DNA of 64,000 nt. Source: Macrophomina tecta (taxonomy: Eukaryota > Ascomycota > Dothideomycetes > Botryosphaeriales > Botryosphaeriaceae). The DNA lies in assembly GCA_024180945.1 (NCBI GenBank), contig JAKSGN010000043.1:2790001-2854000 (forward strand), written 5' to 3'. The notes under the pieces were generated by a model. That model had not been told where the DNA came from. It saw nothing but the letters and a program-made list of their open reading frames with translations, and did no database searches. Every line of letters begins with the position of its first letter. Position 1 is the stretch's first letter. Both the position numbers and the translations under genes were made by a program. Positions 46,661 through 58,198 of this stretch are shown piece by piece.

Positions 46661-48868
46661 ATGCATTGCCCCCTTCACTCCATCCTCTCCTTCCTCATCC
46701 TCCTCCCTCTCTCCCTCGGCAAACTCCCCTCCCTGGACCGCCTCCACGCCGCCCACCTCCGCGCGCGCTCCGACCGCCAAACTCCGCACCAAGGCGATGC
46801 AAACGACCACCTCCTCGCCCCGCGCACCGACGGCGCCGAAAGCAAGTGGCTCAATGACCGCACCGCGCCCTTTTCCGTCAACCGGACTGGTTTCCCCAAC
46901 GTATCGTTCGAGTTACCGGAGAGCTATGCGGGGCTGCTGCCGATCGACGAAGGGAGCGGACGGGAGTTGTTTTTTTGGTGGGTTGATACTGTTCTCTCTC
47001 TCTCTCTCTCTATGTTCTTCTTGTTTTCTTATAGGCGAGGCAGGAGGAATGGCGGGGATGTAGTAGAAGCGGTAGCGGTAGGCGGTGGGCTTTCTTTTCT
47101 CTTTCTTTTTTGAGAAAAGGAATTTTCGGTTATTGATGCTGGGATAGGTTTGTGCCGTCGGAGAACAAGGCCGCGGAGGATGAGGTTGTGATTTGGTTAA
47201 ATGTGAGTTTCTGGCGAATTCGAGGACTTCCTGGGGGATTCCTGAGAGCGGCGGATCTTTGACTGACTGCTACTGCGATCATTTAGGGTGGTCCTGGGTG
47301 CTCCTCGTTGCTCGGATGTAAGTTTGAGTTTTCCGGGCAAGATCGCCAATCCCCATGCTGGTCGGGCTGCATGGAGGCTGGCGTTCTGAGAACGCAGCAG
47401 GCCTCAGGAGCATCGACGGATGACCATGTATTTTTTCCCTCCCGATACTGACAATTTCTGGCCATAGTTTCCCAGGAAAACGGACCATTCAACTGGATGA
47501 GTGGATTGTATGAGCCGGTGAGGAACCACTATGCTTGGAACAATCTGTCCAACATTGTTTGGATCGAGCAACCAGTAGGAACCGGATACACCAGGGGTCA
47601 GCCGAATGCAACTTCAGAGGATGACATAGTGCGGCAGTTTTCCGGATTCTGGAAGAGCTTCGTGGACCTTTTCGAACTGCACAACAGCAAAATCTACATC
47701 ACTGGAGAATCTTACGCTGGGATGTGAGTGCTGATTTCTGAAAGCTGAACCGGTCTAACCATATGCCAGGTATGTGCCTTACATTGCGGATTACTTCCTC
47801 AACCAGAGCGACACCACGTACTTCAATGTGTCTGGCATCATGATATACGACCCTTCTATCAATCACGACGTGGTTCTGCAAGACGCCCCGGTTCTGTCCC
47901 TTATTGAAAATAACAGGAACGCTTTTCCCTTCAACAATAGTTTCGATGAATACATCCGGAACAGGAGCTCCGCTTGCGGGTTTGATGACCTCCTCATCGA
48001 GGGGTTGAAATTCCCCCCAGACGGCTACTTCGACCTCCCAAAGGGTGCTTTCCCCAATGGTAGCGCCACACACGATTGCACCACCTGGGATGACGCTGCC
48101 AACGCCGCCTTCTACCTCAATCCATGCTTTAATTTCTACCAAGTGACCCAGCTCTGCCCGATACCGTGGGATATCATGGGGTTCCCATCCTCCATCTTCT
48201 ACCTCCCGAGCGGGTACCCGGGGACATACTTCAACAGATCAGAGGTGAAGTCCGCGCTGAACGTACCCCAAGACGCTAACTGGACCACCTGCTCCGACAA
48301 ACCGGTCTTCATCGGCGGCGCAGACAACAGCAGCGACCTGAGCGCACCCTCCGGCCTCAACGGCGGACCGCTCGCCCGCGTGACGGAGCGCACCAACAAC
48401 GTCATCATCGGCACTGGCAACCTCGACATGGTCATCATCACCAACGGCACCCTCATAAGCCTCAACAACATGACTTGGAACGGCGCCCAAGGCTTCTCTA
48501 AACGTGAGTCGCTCACCGTACGCGCCACCCCCCCTAACGCCGATCATGCTAACAGCACTCTCTCAGCCCCCGACGAGCCTTTCTACGTGCCCGACCACGA
48601 CATCCCCTCCGTCGAGAGCATGGCCGGCATCGGCATCTTGGGCAGCTGGGGCGCCGACCGCGGCTTGACCTATGTCGCCGTCGAGCTGTCCGGCCACGCC
48701 GTCCCGGGCTTCGCGCAGTCGGCGGGGTATCGCCATCTGGAGCTGCTGCTCGGCCGAATCGCGAATTTTAGCGATACCAGCCCCTTCACGACGCAGCCGG
48801 ACTATCCGCAGCCAAATGGGCCGTTGGGGAAGGGCACATCGCCGCCGCAGCAGGCTGTGATGGGGTAG
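46661..48868 (+). CDS. Secreted serine carboxypeptidase (peptidase family S10)
   Basis: Six exons (46661-46977, 47148-47202, 47287-47317, 47468-47723, 47770-48503, 48567-48868) give 564 aa. Exon 3 is only 31 nt and encodes GGPGCSSLLG, the S10 oxyanion block (residues 125-134). Intron 1 carries a CT repeat. A signal peptide (LHSILSFLILLPLSLG) opens the protein. The catalytic triad is visible: Ser216 in GESYAGMY, Asp439 in GNLDMVI, and His508 in LSGHAVPGF; WIEQPVGTGY is another family block. Many N-x-S/T sites and paired cysteines support secretion. It removes C-terminal residues from peptides outside the cell or in the vacuole, best at acid pH. The last intron (GCTAAC branch) joins QGFSK to PPDEPFYVP. 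Assignment and catalytic residues are clear. Confidence 0.92.
46993..47012. repeat. CT dinucleotide repeat in carboxypeptidase intron 1
   Basis: About nine CT units lie within the 170-nt first intron of the serine carboxypeptidase gene. Confidence 0.85.
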
Positions 48869-50711
48869 CCGGTTCTGTCGTTGGCGGGGTTGGATATGTG
48901 GCGGGTTGGTGGTAAGGTCTGCTTTGCGGGTTTGGGCCTTTTTGAACCCGCTCGACTTCGAGGACCTAGGGGATGGAAGTGGTACGCCTTTAGATCGATA
49001 GGAAGTCCATTTCTATGTTGAGCCTGTGGGATCTATCGGTAAATGTATTGGGTGCCCAGAAATGGTATTCCAATCCATGCTAGAATAAAGGAGTCGAAAG
49101 GGGTTGCTTCCTCTGCAAAAGCGCGGGGAGATGTGCCATACCCAAGATGGAAGCCGCCAGTCTGCTTTTGACGTGCTTGTCAACGGTGATGGTTCAAGCC
49201 TTGATGATGTTTCTGTTCCTGAAACTGTTGCGGCCGCAGTGCGAGGGCGACGAGCTGGAGGGAGGTATTCGTGGAGATGACTCGTTGGAACTGTCAGATA
49301 CTGAAGTCTGAGAGGCTGCAATCCTCAACCTTGACGCCAGTCGTAAGCCCAATCGCGAGCAGGGAGTCGATGTCCAACGAGTCCAGCGTCGTTCTCCCGT
49401 CCATTCATCAGGGAGAGGGCACGGGCATCCAAGGCAAAATGGTTAACACGTCAAGAATCGGCCAAAGCTGTTATTACCACGTGCGTGCTGGAAGGCGTAG
49501 ATGGGGCCCGGGAGCTAGTCTTTTTCGCCTTAATCTTTAATTGCGTTGCGGAAGTCCCTCCAACTGCTGCTTGCAGCACTTACTCTGCACCAGCTTCTGT
49601 CTTACATTTGCCAGAGTCAGAGCTGGGTAGGCCGAAGAGTTGGAAGCTTTCTGCAGCATAATGAAGGGCTTTACGAAAAGCAGCAAGACATGGACGGCGA
49701 AGTCGCTGTTTGTGCATGATTCTTCAGCTTTTCATTCAGGGAATGGTTGGCCTGTTGCTCGGGCCACAGGCTCACTTCAAAATGGAGGCCGATAGCGGTG
49801 GCCCATGAGAGATATTTTGGACTAAGGTGGGAAAAAAAAGAGCCCTGTCGCGATGTCTACGCAAATTTTTTTAAGCTTTGTGGCTGGATGCTCAGTAATC
49901 GAGATCTTCATATGCAATCTGAAATTGCAAAAGTTGGTATCACGATACAGCAAGCGATTCGCCGGGCAAGTGCGGCGTGCGGAGGTTCTGATTGGCCACC
50001 GGGAAAACACCCCTCAATCGCGGCCTGTGTGAGACCGACAAAAGGGCCAAAGGCGCATATACTACATCAAAACAATAAACAGCACCCCATGGATGAGTCA
50101 CTGATCAGGCCACAAAGATACGACAAACCATCCTACTTCGGGGGAAGAGAAGAGAGAAGCCCCATCCATATAACGACCTAAATCATCGAGCCGATACTAT
50201 ATGCGCAGAAGTGTACGCACGGAAACGTTCAAATACTTCTCAAGCAGCCCAATACCTAGTGCTTCCACTGTGAACAGTATAGATGTCTGGGACGGGGCCT
50301 TTCGCTAAAGTAATGACCCTTCTCGGGCCGGAGCACCTCGAGGTAAAACGACCGTCATTGCGTGCCTTTAGCAGAACACCACGAGCTTGTCTCTAAGCAA
50401 CATCCGTATTTTCCAAGGTGGATTTGCCAAATTTCGATAATGAGGTGGTGTAAAATCCCAATAGCACTACACTACACTACATGAATTGCCATTCTGCCGT
50501 CAAACACATGCGTGGGCTTCGTCTCGTCACCAAAACTAGGTGCTATCCAGAAATCGTGGTATGTGGCTGTGGCATTCGCATATTGAGATAATTTTGTCTT
50601 TCTTCTCCGCCTCCAATGGCCCGATTCTAAATAGGTCCCATTTAGCGGTGTATGGAATGCTTTTGGCGTTTAGGTCCACGTTACACGCTATCAAGCATCG
50701 GCCTCTCATTG
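48869..50711. other. Intergenic, no gene seen
   Basis: About 1.8 kb. No recognisable coding sequence. It includes a short ACACT tandem near 50466-50480. Confidence 0.5.
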
Positions 50712-51707
50712 TTAGGCTCGCAAGCTCAAGGTAAGGCCTGATATCAACGCGTCTAGGCGCAAAATTTCCCAAGGGCTGCCAGAAGCATGTGTGCTGCTCA
50801 GCCCGACCGCGGAGATTTGAGAAGTTCGCTGGGATTGCATAGACTCGTTTGTGCGTGAACTACCACCCTTGGCGTTTCTCTGGGTTACGAGAGAAGCGTG
50901 CGAGATCTCAAAATCTGCCGCCGGAGTTATGACGGAGTAGATGCGATCTCTGCCATCCGCACAATGGAAATGACCGAATGCCTGAAGAAGGTCCTTCACC
51001 CAGCACCGATCGGGGCCTACCTGTTCCAAAGGCGGAACATACTCATGATCGAGTTAGCTGATTCTTAGCGCATACTCTGGTTGGGAGAAAGTACTTTCAA
51101 AATGGTGGTGAACCGAATCAATGAGATCGACGCCTGTCCACGGAAGCTGGAGACTTCCAAATTGAGAACAACCTCTTGAATGATCTAACGCCTTGAGGTC
51201 GAGAATCCGGCTCAGTACTTTCGCAGTGGCCGTCCGGTCGTCTCTCGACAAAGGTTTTCTTGTTGTTTCGATGCGTCTCGCTATTTTATCTAGGAACCTG
51301 ACCATCACCCTCTCTTCACTCGTATCACCAAGCCAGACGAGGACAAGAGAAGCCTGACGGTAGGTTTTAGCCATAAGTAGAATTTGTATGCTTTTTTCGG
51401 CGTCGTCCGCCTGGCCGATGCAAACAGCGTCTACCCAGATGTACCTGATGCCTACAGTATGTCGAGACCTATGTAGCGCCTCGGAAAGATTAGGCGTGAT
51501 CCCCATAGAATATGAATTTGATCCTTCTCGAAGGATCAGTGCATGTGAAAAGTCCGGAGCGCCCCATGTGTATGATATCGCCTCATACAGATAGTCATTA
51601 GAGATGAGGTCGCCGGCACGCAATGCACATCCTAATGGCTGGCGTGTATCTAATGATGGTTCGAGTTACAGGATGCGGACGAGACTTCTTTCTGGGAGCG
51701 GTGAATA
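50712..51707 (-). pseudogene. HET-domain (heterokaryon incompatibility) protein relic
   Basis: One frame on the minus strand carries HET-domain sequence interrupted by two TAA stops, at 51668-51666 and 51056-51054. Upstream of the first is YSPLPERSLVRIL. Then come LEPSLDTRQPLGCALRAGD, the block YEAISYTWG, and IRYIWVDAVCIGQ with AKTYRQASLVLVWLGD, all diagnostic of the HET domain. After the second stop the frame continues with CADGRDRIYSVI, matching the DPRDRIYALLG-type motif. No start codon is in place, the segment around the usual WVxQE motif appears missing, and the region after RDRIY is short and unlike a HET C-terminus. Intact HET proteins trigger cell death after fusion of incompatible hyphae. 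This copy cannot encode one. Both stops could derive from CAA by C-to-T change. Confidence 0.82.
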
Positions 51708-52784
51708 GGTGCAGATTTGGGAGGCGTTGTCGCCGACCGTCCTGTGAGAAATAACGGCATAAATGGTTTCGAATGTTCAATTTGTTCGATCCGTGGAAAG
51801 CACCGACATAACTTGGAGTTTCTAGCACTACGGGCGTTATAGCGCAGACAGATAAGCGTAATAAAAGCCCTCAGTTCGGGGATTTTGCGGCGAAGCGAAT
51901 ACAGATAACTTCGCCTCTCAAAATTCAAGCGCTGCCACGTTGTGTGATTGGCCAGAGCCGCGAAATAGGTCAGAAATGAGTATTTCACATGCAACGTTTC
52001 TTTTTTAGCATTGCAAAATCTTACCAGCCAGGCAGTCACTTCGTGTATGTATGAAATTGGATCGGCGCTGACGCGGCAACAATGCAAGTTGCGGGGCTGG
52101 CTGGAGGATTTGTAAAGGAGAAAGGATAACGGAGGCGAATTCGTGAGCGAAATCAAATTTGGAATGAATATGTGGCCTCCCCTTGGCTGAAAAGGCACTT
52201 ATTCAGATTAGACGCGTCCGGGCCTACAGCCTCCCAATCAATCACCTCGGCGAGTCATCGGCGACTTACCATGTATGTACCTCCCCGGAGCCTCACAAGG
52301 CGACAGGAGGCTTCAAGTGAAGGCACGCCAAATGACCTAAGCGGCTTCGACGACAAGCTAAACCTCTGAGCATAAGAAGATATGGTCAATGCAGTGACGC
52401 TACTGAAACGGGTAGTGTATACCTACTAACCCAATGCGGAAGTCGAGGATGCACCTTCATCGCTTTCTAATTAGAGAATATTCCGGTAAATGATGGGCTT
52501 CCACGGCTGAGCCGATATTCTACCAGCCCTCTTAAAAATCGCTTACGAGACCATCGACGTATGTCACGCTCAAGCAACGCCATGGTTTACCTCGGAATCC
52601 CCGCAATTGACCCCGCTAATTGCACGCCTCAGGTCCATTTTCGGCGAGCTAATGACAACGTCCACTCTCACCAGCCGAGGCATTCATAATGGAGTGGACC
52701 TCGACCATATTTGGAGATACAATATTCCTGGAGAATGAGCCACCCGGCCACTGCTGGCTGACCTCCTTGCATTTCACCATCGCC
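51708..52784. other. Intergenic, HET relic flank and acyl-CoA dehydrogenase promoter
   Basis: About 1.1 kb, relatively AT-rich in its first half. A minus-strand open frame of about 180 codons crosses it without recognisable motifs. The last part should hold the dehydrogenase promoter. Confidence 0.45.
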
Positions 52785-54797
52785 ATGCAGTCTCAGCAGC
52801 ACCGCAAACCGCCTTCGAGCGAATCCGCAGGCTTTTTCCAAGAAACGCCAACCGTAAAAAATGCCTTCATGGAGGATCCAGTTTTCAGGAGAATCTTTGC
52901 AGGTAAATCAAACTTCTCTCAATGAGCAAGCCCAAATCTGATCCCCAGTCCAGCATATCTTTCCAAAGACTTGCAAGACGCACTGTCACCGGAGCTCAAA
53001 CGCTTCGGCTCTCTGGCCCTCGACCCCAGGATCCTTGCATACACCGCTGACGCGGAGCGCAACCCTCCCTATCTCAAGACCTGGGACAGCTTCGGGCACC
53101 GCGTCGACGACATCGTCACCTCGCAAGGCTGGCGCGCCCTGACCGCCCTCAGCGCCACCGAAGGCCTCGTTGCCATCCCCTACGAGAATGCACACGGCCC
53201 GTACAGCCGCGTCCACCAGTTCCTCAAGACGCACCTCTGGGCGCCGACCGCCGCGCAGGTCAGCTGCCCAGCCGCCATGTCCGACGGTGCCGCACGCCTC
53301 CTCTCGCGCCAGCTGTCCCGGACAGACCCGCCCCTCTCCTCCACCGAGAGAGACGTCCTCGCCGCCGCCTTCGACCGCCTGACGTCCAGAGACCCGAGCC
53401 AGGCATGGACGAGCGGGCAATGGATGACCGAGCGCCCCGGCGGCAGCGACGTCAGCGCCACTGAGACGCAAGCCGCCCACACGCCCACCGCGCGCCCCGG
53501 CCTCGACGCGGCCGGCAAGCCCCTGGGCCCCTACACCATCGACGGCTACAAGTGGTTCAGCTCGGCGACCGACGCGCAGATGACGGTGCTCCTGGCGCGC
53601 CTGCCCGACGGGTCCCTCTCCGCCTTCTACGCGCCCATGCGGCGCCACAAGCTCCCCCCGTCGTCTCCTCCACCTCCCACCAACGCCGCCGCCGCCGAAG
53701 ACGACGGAAGCGCGCGCGCCCGCACCGAGCTCAACGGCATCCGCCCGCACCGCCTCAAGTCCAAGCTCGGCACGCGCCCCGTCCCGACCGCCGAGCTCTC
53801 GCTGCACGGCCTGCGCGCCTGGCGCCTCGGCGCCCCCGGCCACGGCGTGCGCGACATCGCCACCATCCTCAACATCACGCGCGTGCACAACGCCGTCGCG
53901 GCGGTCGGGTTCCTCGGCCGCGGGCTCGGCGTGGCGCGGGCGTACGCGCGGGTGCGGCGGATCGCCGGGGGCAGGCGGCTGTTGATGGACACTGCGCTGC
54001 ACGTGCGGACGATGGCGGCGTGGGCGGTGGAGTATGCGGCGATGATGCACTTGGCGTTTGGGACGGCGGGGCTGTTGGGAGTGGTAGAGGCAGGGGGCGG
54101 GGAGGGAGCAGCGGCGGGGGTGGAGTGGCTGGACGGACTGGGCGTGGGGAGAGGGGAAGCGGCGTCGCTGTTGAGGCTGGCGACGCCGGTGGCGAAGGCC
54201 TTGACGGCGAGGGCGGCGATTGCGGGGCTGGCGGAGTGTATGGAGAGCTTGGGGGGTGTGGGGTACCTGGAGAATGAGGATGTGGAGTTGAATATAGCGA
54301 GGCTGTTTCGGGATGCGAACGTGTTGAGTATTTGGGAGGGAACGACGAATGTGATGGCGGACGATCTGGTGAGGGTTGTAAAGGGGAGAGAGGCGAAGAA
54401 GGTGCTTGCCAGTCTTCGGAAGTTGGTCGATGCGGTTGTGAGGCTTGACGGGTTAGCTGGAAATGATGTTGTTGAAGTCATCCGGGCGAGAGCGGAGAGG
54501 CTGATGGCGTGGGTCTTGAACGCGGCAGCCGATGAGTTGAGAGCTGATGGGAGACCATTGCTTGCTCACTTCGGCTGGCTGATATGCGCAGTGCTTCTGG
54601 CCATCGACGCCGCCAGAGATGGGGACGAGGCCAGTTGGGAAATACTGAGGAGATGGGCTCGAAGAACTGACGGCTGGCCGGGGACTGGGTTCGGGAGTAC
54701 TGACGGCGAGGCGATTGTCAGCTCTGCAGAACGCATCAGGTTGGACAAGCTGGTCGTTTTTGGAAAGGATGGGCTCAGCGAAAGAAGCAAGCTATAG
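52785..54797 (+). CDS. Acyl-CoA dehydrogenase of the AidB-like branch
   Basis: Two exons, 52785-52902 and 52954-54797, give 653 aa. The 51-nt intron joins RRIFA to AYLSKDLQDAL. The start at 52785 (MQSQQHRKPP) was chosen over an in-frame ATG at 52689 because the family begins shortly before the GFFQETP block. The substrate and FAD region contains MTERPGGSDVSATET, then GYKWFSSATDAQMTVLLAR; the second beta part has RLKSKLGTRPVPTAEL. The C-terminal helical domain contains GRGLGVARAYARVR and NVLSIWEGTTNVMADD, typical of AidB-like proteins. A low-complexity Pro/Ala/Asp insertion lies at about residues 270-290. Such flavoproteins oxidise acyl-CoA chains or, for bacterial AidB, protect from alkylation; the fungal substrate is unknown. 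It is convergent with the next gene, 179 bp away. Confidence 0.9.
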
Positions 54798-54976
54798 TCT
54801 CAAGCGACCGAAGGCATTGCGTTACCGTAGACTTTGAAGCCCTATAGTATAGCGGAAGGGCAGCCTTGGCAAACAGTTTATTTTCTGGATGGCTGGATAA
54901 GCCGATTGTAGAAATGAAATTACAGGGTATATAGTCCAAAGCGACACCATTTCCCACGCGCAAACCTCAGACGACC

Positions 54977-56383
54977 TTAAGGAATCGTCGTATTCACCCA
55001 CCCGTTAAACGTGTACCCGCCCTCCTGACTCCACAGCCACTCCCCCAAACTCCCGTTCCCCACAAACCCATACACCCTCCCACCGTAATTCGCCGCCAAA
55101 TCCGAGCCAGCAGCTATGCTCTCCAGCCCCGTTGCCCCCGAACTCACGTCCACGCCCTCCGCCCACGTCTCCTCAGCAGCATCCCACGCCGTCAGCCCCA
55201 CGCCGTCCCCATTCTCCTTCGAAGTTACGGCCTGCATCGAAAAGTCCGCCGTCCCATTGTACCCGTATGCGAACGCCGCAATTGCCGCGTCCGCGCCCAA
55301 CTGCGCCGGCAGGGTGCTATTAAACCAGTTCTTTCCATCCCACAGCAACTGCGTCAGATTCCCCGTGTCCTCGCCATTGACGTACCACGTGAGGTACTTG
55401 GTCCCGCCCGCCGCAAAGACGGGCCCCAGCGCCATCCGCGTGCCATTGACGGCGCTCGGCGTCGACGGCGGCAGCTGCTGCTGGGTCCAGGGCGAGTTGA
55501 CTGCGACCTGCAGCTTGGCCTTGGCGTCCTGCCACACGACGACGTTGGCGTTGTAGCAGTCCTGGCACGCGCGGCCGTAGGAGGCCAGGCCTGAGGACGG
55601 GCCGGCGGTGTACCGCCCGTTGATGCCGCTGTTGTCGAAGGGCCCGTAGGGCTTGTTGTTGGAGATGAGGCCGCGGATGCCGTTGGACGGGTCGAGGTAC
55701 TGGATGTGGAAGTCGCGGCGCGAGGACGAGTGCCAGTAAAGCGCAGCGGAAATGGGCGTGTTGTTCTTGATGTTGTCCGTGTCGGAGAGGACTTCGAAGG
55801 CTTCCCAAGTCCGCGCGGAGGAGTTCCAGGCCGATTGGTAGATGGCTTTGGATGTGAGTTGATAGAAGACATGGTAGTTCTCGGTGCCGTCGGAGTCGGT
55901 GAAGTTGATGGACGAGAGCCTGGTGTTGGGGAGGAGCGTGGTGGCTGATGATGTTGACGACGCGTCGCCGCTGGAAGAGGAGCTGTCGGAAGAGGAAGAG
56001 GAGGAGCCGCTCGTGCTTGTGCTGTCGTCTGATTTCTTGTTGGCTAGAGCTCCGCCGACTCCACCTCCAACGGCAGCCGCGACGATGATGGCGAGGACGA
56101 CGACGAAGACGATCCAGAACGTCTTCCTCCGGAGACCGCAGATGGTAGCTTCCTTTGGCGGGGAAGCGATCTCCTTGTTGTCTAACGCAGGCGTAGGTAC
56201 GGCCTCCGGTAGTGTCGAGTCAATGCATTCCGGGTAATTCTCCTGTACGACCTCCGGGGAGCTATGATGGACTACCTCTGGCAGGTCACTGCTATCAGTT
56301 ACGACATACTTGGGTGCATCCGTCATTGGCTGGTCCGCTTTCAGATCCCCAGAAGATCGCTTCTCTGCGTGCCCTTGAGACAT
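54977..56383 (-). CDS. Single-pass membrane protein with lectin-like ectodomain
   Basis: A single exon of 468 aa. The cytosolic part (residues 1-87) is acidic and disordered, ending in basic GLRRK. One strong membrane helix follows (residues 88-114, KTFWIVFVVVLAIIVAAAV), then a Ser/Thr/Gly linker (about 118-150) suited to O-glycosylation, then a beta-rich ectodomain with many N-x-S/T sites. The repeating pattern of aromatic strands (YHVFYQLTSKAIYQS, RDFHIQYLDPSNGIRGLI, GRVYGFVGNGSL) resembles the beta-propeller of fungal fucose-specific lectin-like proteins. The topology should be type II: N-terminus inside, C-terminus outside. A role in sugar binding at the cell surface is inference; no binding residue can be verified. 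It is convergent with the acyl-CoA dehydrogenase gene. Confidence 0.78.
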   Translation of the reverse strand: MSQGHAEKRSSGDLKADQPMTDAPKYVVTDSSDLPEVVHHSSPEVVQENYPECIDSTLPEAVPTPALDNKEIASPPKEATICGLRRKTFWIVFVVVLAIIVAAAVGGGVGGALANKKSDDSTSTSGSSSSSSDSSSSSGDASSTSSATTLLPNTRLSSINFTDSDGTENYHVFYQLTSKAIYQSAWNSSARTWEAFEVLSDTDNIKNNTPISAALYWHSSSRRDFHIQYLDPSNGIRGLISNNKPYGPFDNSGINGRYTAGPSSGLASYGRACQDCYNANVVVWQDAKAKLQVAVNSPWTQQQLPPSTPSAVNGTRMALGPVFAAGGTKYLTWYVNGEDTGNLTQLLWDGKNWFNSTLPAQLGADAAIAAFAYGYNGTADFSMQAVTSKENGDGVGLTAWDAAEETWAEGVDVSSGATGLESIAAGSDLAANYGGRVYGFVGNGSLGEWLWSQEGGYTFNGWVNTTIP

Positions 56384-58198
56384 GGTTCGCTCCCCCTCTT
56401 TTCGCGTGTATAATCTTTATTGGCCGTAAAGCATAAGTATCCGCATGGTGCCGTGGGTCCCTCGTGTCGAAAAGCGTCCCTCCCACGGTACGTATCGGCC
56501 TAAACCGCAGCAATACAAGAGCAAGGGAGAGTGAGAGACAGAGGAAACGAGCGAGCGGCAACACCGCCGACAAAATATCCACCCAGCAGCCAAGAGGATC
56601 GTCTCGTTTCAAGCCACAAAAGGTACACATCCCACCGCGGGATTGCAGGGTGTGCCACCGAGCTAATGCAAGGAAAACGCGACTTGGGTGGGCACAAATC
56701 CTACAGGATATTCTTGTACTCTTTTCCCACTCCTGAAACCAACGACGTTCTTGCTAACCACAGCCGTAAGGTGTGAGCTGCTGCGCCCAGCAAGACCGCA
56801 TAAAAACGTAACCTCTTACAAAAAAAAAAAAAAAAAAAAAAAAGAAAGAAAAAAAGGCCCCCCGTCCCTCCCTCCTGCGCAGACTTGCCCCCACACCGCC
56901 CCGGATCCGCCTGTGCGACCATCCAACCGGGCCCGTTAAGCGGAACACTTTAGCCGCCCCATGTCCGCTCGTGGGGGCCAGCAGAACACATGCACGCAAC
57001 TGGCCCGTGAGCCTCAGGCGGGTCGGCTCAGCGACCTATAATGGCGAAGACGGACAACCAATGATGCCATGAGAGATCAAATCGGCACGCGGAACCCCGA
57101 ACGACAAGAGGGCCCGTGTAATCCCCGGATGGCTGAGCAAGCGAGGACGCTGAGCCGGTGGGACGACGACGACGACAAACAGTAAGCACTCTCTATCTCT
57201 GCAAAATTGTACTGCAGCAACGGACCGACGAGGAATCCTTGTTCTCCGCGGCTCAATGACGGTCTATTGAAGCGCATTGTGTACAAGACGTGCCACACAA
57301 TACAAAAGGCCATCCTGGTTCCGAGCTTTTTAAAAGATTTGGCCCTTCGCAGGTGTATGGAACACCGTGTCAAATCTGCACGAGAGAGCTGAAGAGACGC
57401 TGGGCTAATTATAGTCAATGCCCTTGGCATATCCAAAAAGGTATTCTGCGTCGTTTGAAGTTTCTCAGCAATTCGCAACTGATCCACTCACAAATGACCA
57501 GAGGTAAGAAACAGCCTCGTTTTTTTTTTTTAAAAAAAAAAAGAAAGATAAAATAAAAACTACTGCTTCTGTTCTGATGGGGCCGACGAAGGAGGAGAGA
57601 AGACCTTATACGCCAGTCCTGTTCCTAAAAGAAAGCTAGAAATAGACCTCTACCAGTCGACCCTGTGTTCGGAATCTGTTCGAGGAGGAAGAGGCCACTT
57701 TCCCCTTTCTTTCCTCCACTACTACTTGTAGTACTAAACCTAGCTATGCAATTTGCGCGCGCAAAAACAGGAAGACCTGAGTCCCAGGTCGCATCCCCCG
57801 AAAGAGCAGACGAGAGTGCCCGAGTGATAACCGACGACAAAACAAACGACAAATCCCGATCGCCGCCAGTGAGGCCTATTAGAGCAAGGGGAAAAAAAGA
57901 CTGCAACGGACCGGAGCATGATGGATGATAATTGTCTTGAGTCGCCGAAAGGGGTGATGGAAGGGAGAGCATCTACGCCATGATAAAATGTGCCCACTCC
58001 ACCGCAAAAACAGAAGATGCCCGATAAAGACCCCTTGATCCGAGTGAAAGTCCCCCATATTACGAGAAAAAGAAGTGTCTGATTTTGTGATTTCCGCGCC
58101 GACCTAAGCAAGCAACCCCTTGATCCACCAGTTCTAACCATTACAACAATGCCATAGCGATGAGAAGGAAGACTCGACCGTGACGATGCAAAACCAGC
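56384..58198. other. Intergenic, no gene seen
   Basis: About 1.8 kb between the start of the membrane protein and the stop of the HECT ligase, both on the minus strand. It contains an A run at 56820-56843 and a T/A-rich patch near 57520-57557. No gene is supported. Confidence 0.5.
56820..56843. repeat. Poly-A run of 24
   Basis: A homopolymer in intergenic DNA, followed by AAAG/AAAAAG units. It stands alone, without coding sequence of a retroelement. Confidence 0.85.

Noticed and set aside
51650..52198. Minus-strand open frame of 182 codons next to the HET relic
   Set aside because: No recognisable motif, and the HET frame runs through part of it in another phase. I kept only the HET relic.
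52986..54050. Long minus-strand open frame (354 codons) opposite the acyl-CoA dehydrogenase
   Set aside because: It is a GC-rich shadow frame, His/Arg/Ala-rich without motifs, fully opposite a clear enzyme gene.
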